Source of the DNA: Anastatus disparis
Taxonomy: Eukaryota; Arthropoda; Insecta; Hymenoptera; Eupelmidae
DNA length: 64,000 nt
Direction: 5' to 3'
Assembly: GCA_017163975.1 (NCBI GenBank)
Contig: JAFFSR010000237.1
Coordinates: forward strand, 2,790,001 to 2,854,000
This document shows positions 63,842-64,000 of the stretch, one piece after another. Each line of letters opens with the position of its first letter. Position 1 is the stretch's first letter. The position numbers were made by a program, and so were the translations under genes. A model generated the notes under the pieces. The model saw only the letters and a list, made by a program, of their open reading frames with translations. It had not been told where the DNA came from and made no database searches.

Positions 63842-64000
63842 AATACGTTTATTTGCTGCTGGGCTTGTAGCTTATGCTGCGTCTTCTGATTTTGATACTA
63901 CATCAGAACAACAACAACAACAACAGCAACAGCATCAACTGCAGCAGCAACATCAGCAAAATCAGCAACTACAACAACAGCAGCCCGGCATGGAACGTAA
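63756..64000 (+). CDS. Gln-rich open frame at the right edge, partial
   Basis: A frame without ATG runs from after a stop near 63753 to the window end. It reads SSEARLCRAARKIRLFAAG, then VAYAASSDFDTTSE, then a Gln run with His and Asn (CAA/CAG repeat) and PGMER. It overlaps the frame at 63678 in a different phase. If coding, it is an internal exon or starts at the late ATG (63990); if not, the CAG/CAA run is 5' UTR. Confidence 0.3.
63908..63982 (+). repeat. CAA/CAG trinucleotide repeat
   Basis: Interrupted CAA/CAG repeat of about 75 bases, encoding polyglutamine in one frame. Such runs are common in insect regulatory genes. Confidence 0.8.

Noticed and set aside
1..64000. CRISPR array, bacterial operon, integrated virus or endosymbiont insert
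   Set aside because: No regular spacer-repeat array, no polycistronic layout and no viral or bacterial coding signature; all recognised genes are spliced animal genes.

Overview
This is a 64 kb piece of an AT-rich eukaryotic nuclear genome, almost certainly an insect. Genes are split by GT-AG introns. One gene is a Tret1-type trehalose transporter. Intergenic DNA carries a tRNA-derived SINE family, terminal-inverted-repeat elements and microsatellites. Base composition and gene style suggest a hymenopteran, perhaps a parasitoid wasp, but that is an inference. I found no bacterial, viral, CRISPR or transposase-coding content.

Layout from left to right. 1-7.3 kb looks like the first intron of a minus-strand SNX27 gene; only its first coding exon (7341-7660) is visible. 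9.2-10.9 kb is a composite foldback element with two ~0.53 kb inverted arms. 12.3-13.9 kb holds GET3/ASNA1 (plus, 6 exons). 14.9-16.8 kb holds ZC3H15 (minus, 7 exons). 18.2-19.8 kb holds a PLPP6-type lipid phosphatase (minus, 4 exons). 22.4-26.3 kb holds a short mitochondrial-type protein, probably a COX8-like subunit, with one 5' exon and two alternative 3' terminal exons. 31.8-33.1 kb holds a RhoU/RhoV-type GTPase (minus, 3 exons). It is head-to-head with a CARD-domain gene that starts at 33805 (plus). That gene has a 17.2 kb intron containing a complete Tret1 gene (39865-49278, minus, 3 exons). From 52 kb onward there is an 871 bp MITE, a possible terminal exon of the CARD gene at 57494, an Arg/His-rich candidate first exon at 59557, and an unresolved CAA/CAG-rich exon or leader at the right edge.

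The genes are mostly housekeeping: tail-anchored protein insertion (GET3), translation-associated GTPase partner (ZC3H15), isoprenoid/lipid phosphate hydrolysis (PLPP6), endosomal recycling (SNX27), respiration (COX8-like), cell shape signalling (RhoU) and sugar transport (Tret1). They do not form a pathway. The most interesting signals are the duplicated terminal exon in the COX8-like gene, the foldback element carrying tRNA-like modules, the seven-copy SINE family, the inverted 28-bp minisatellite around one SINE, and the nested and head-to-head arrangement of RhoU, the CARD gene and Tret1. Gene boundaries come from reading splice sites and phases by eye, without transcript data.
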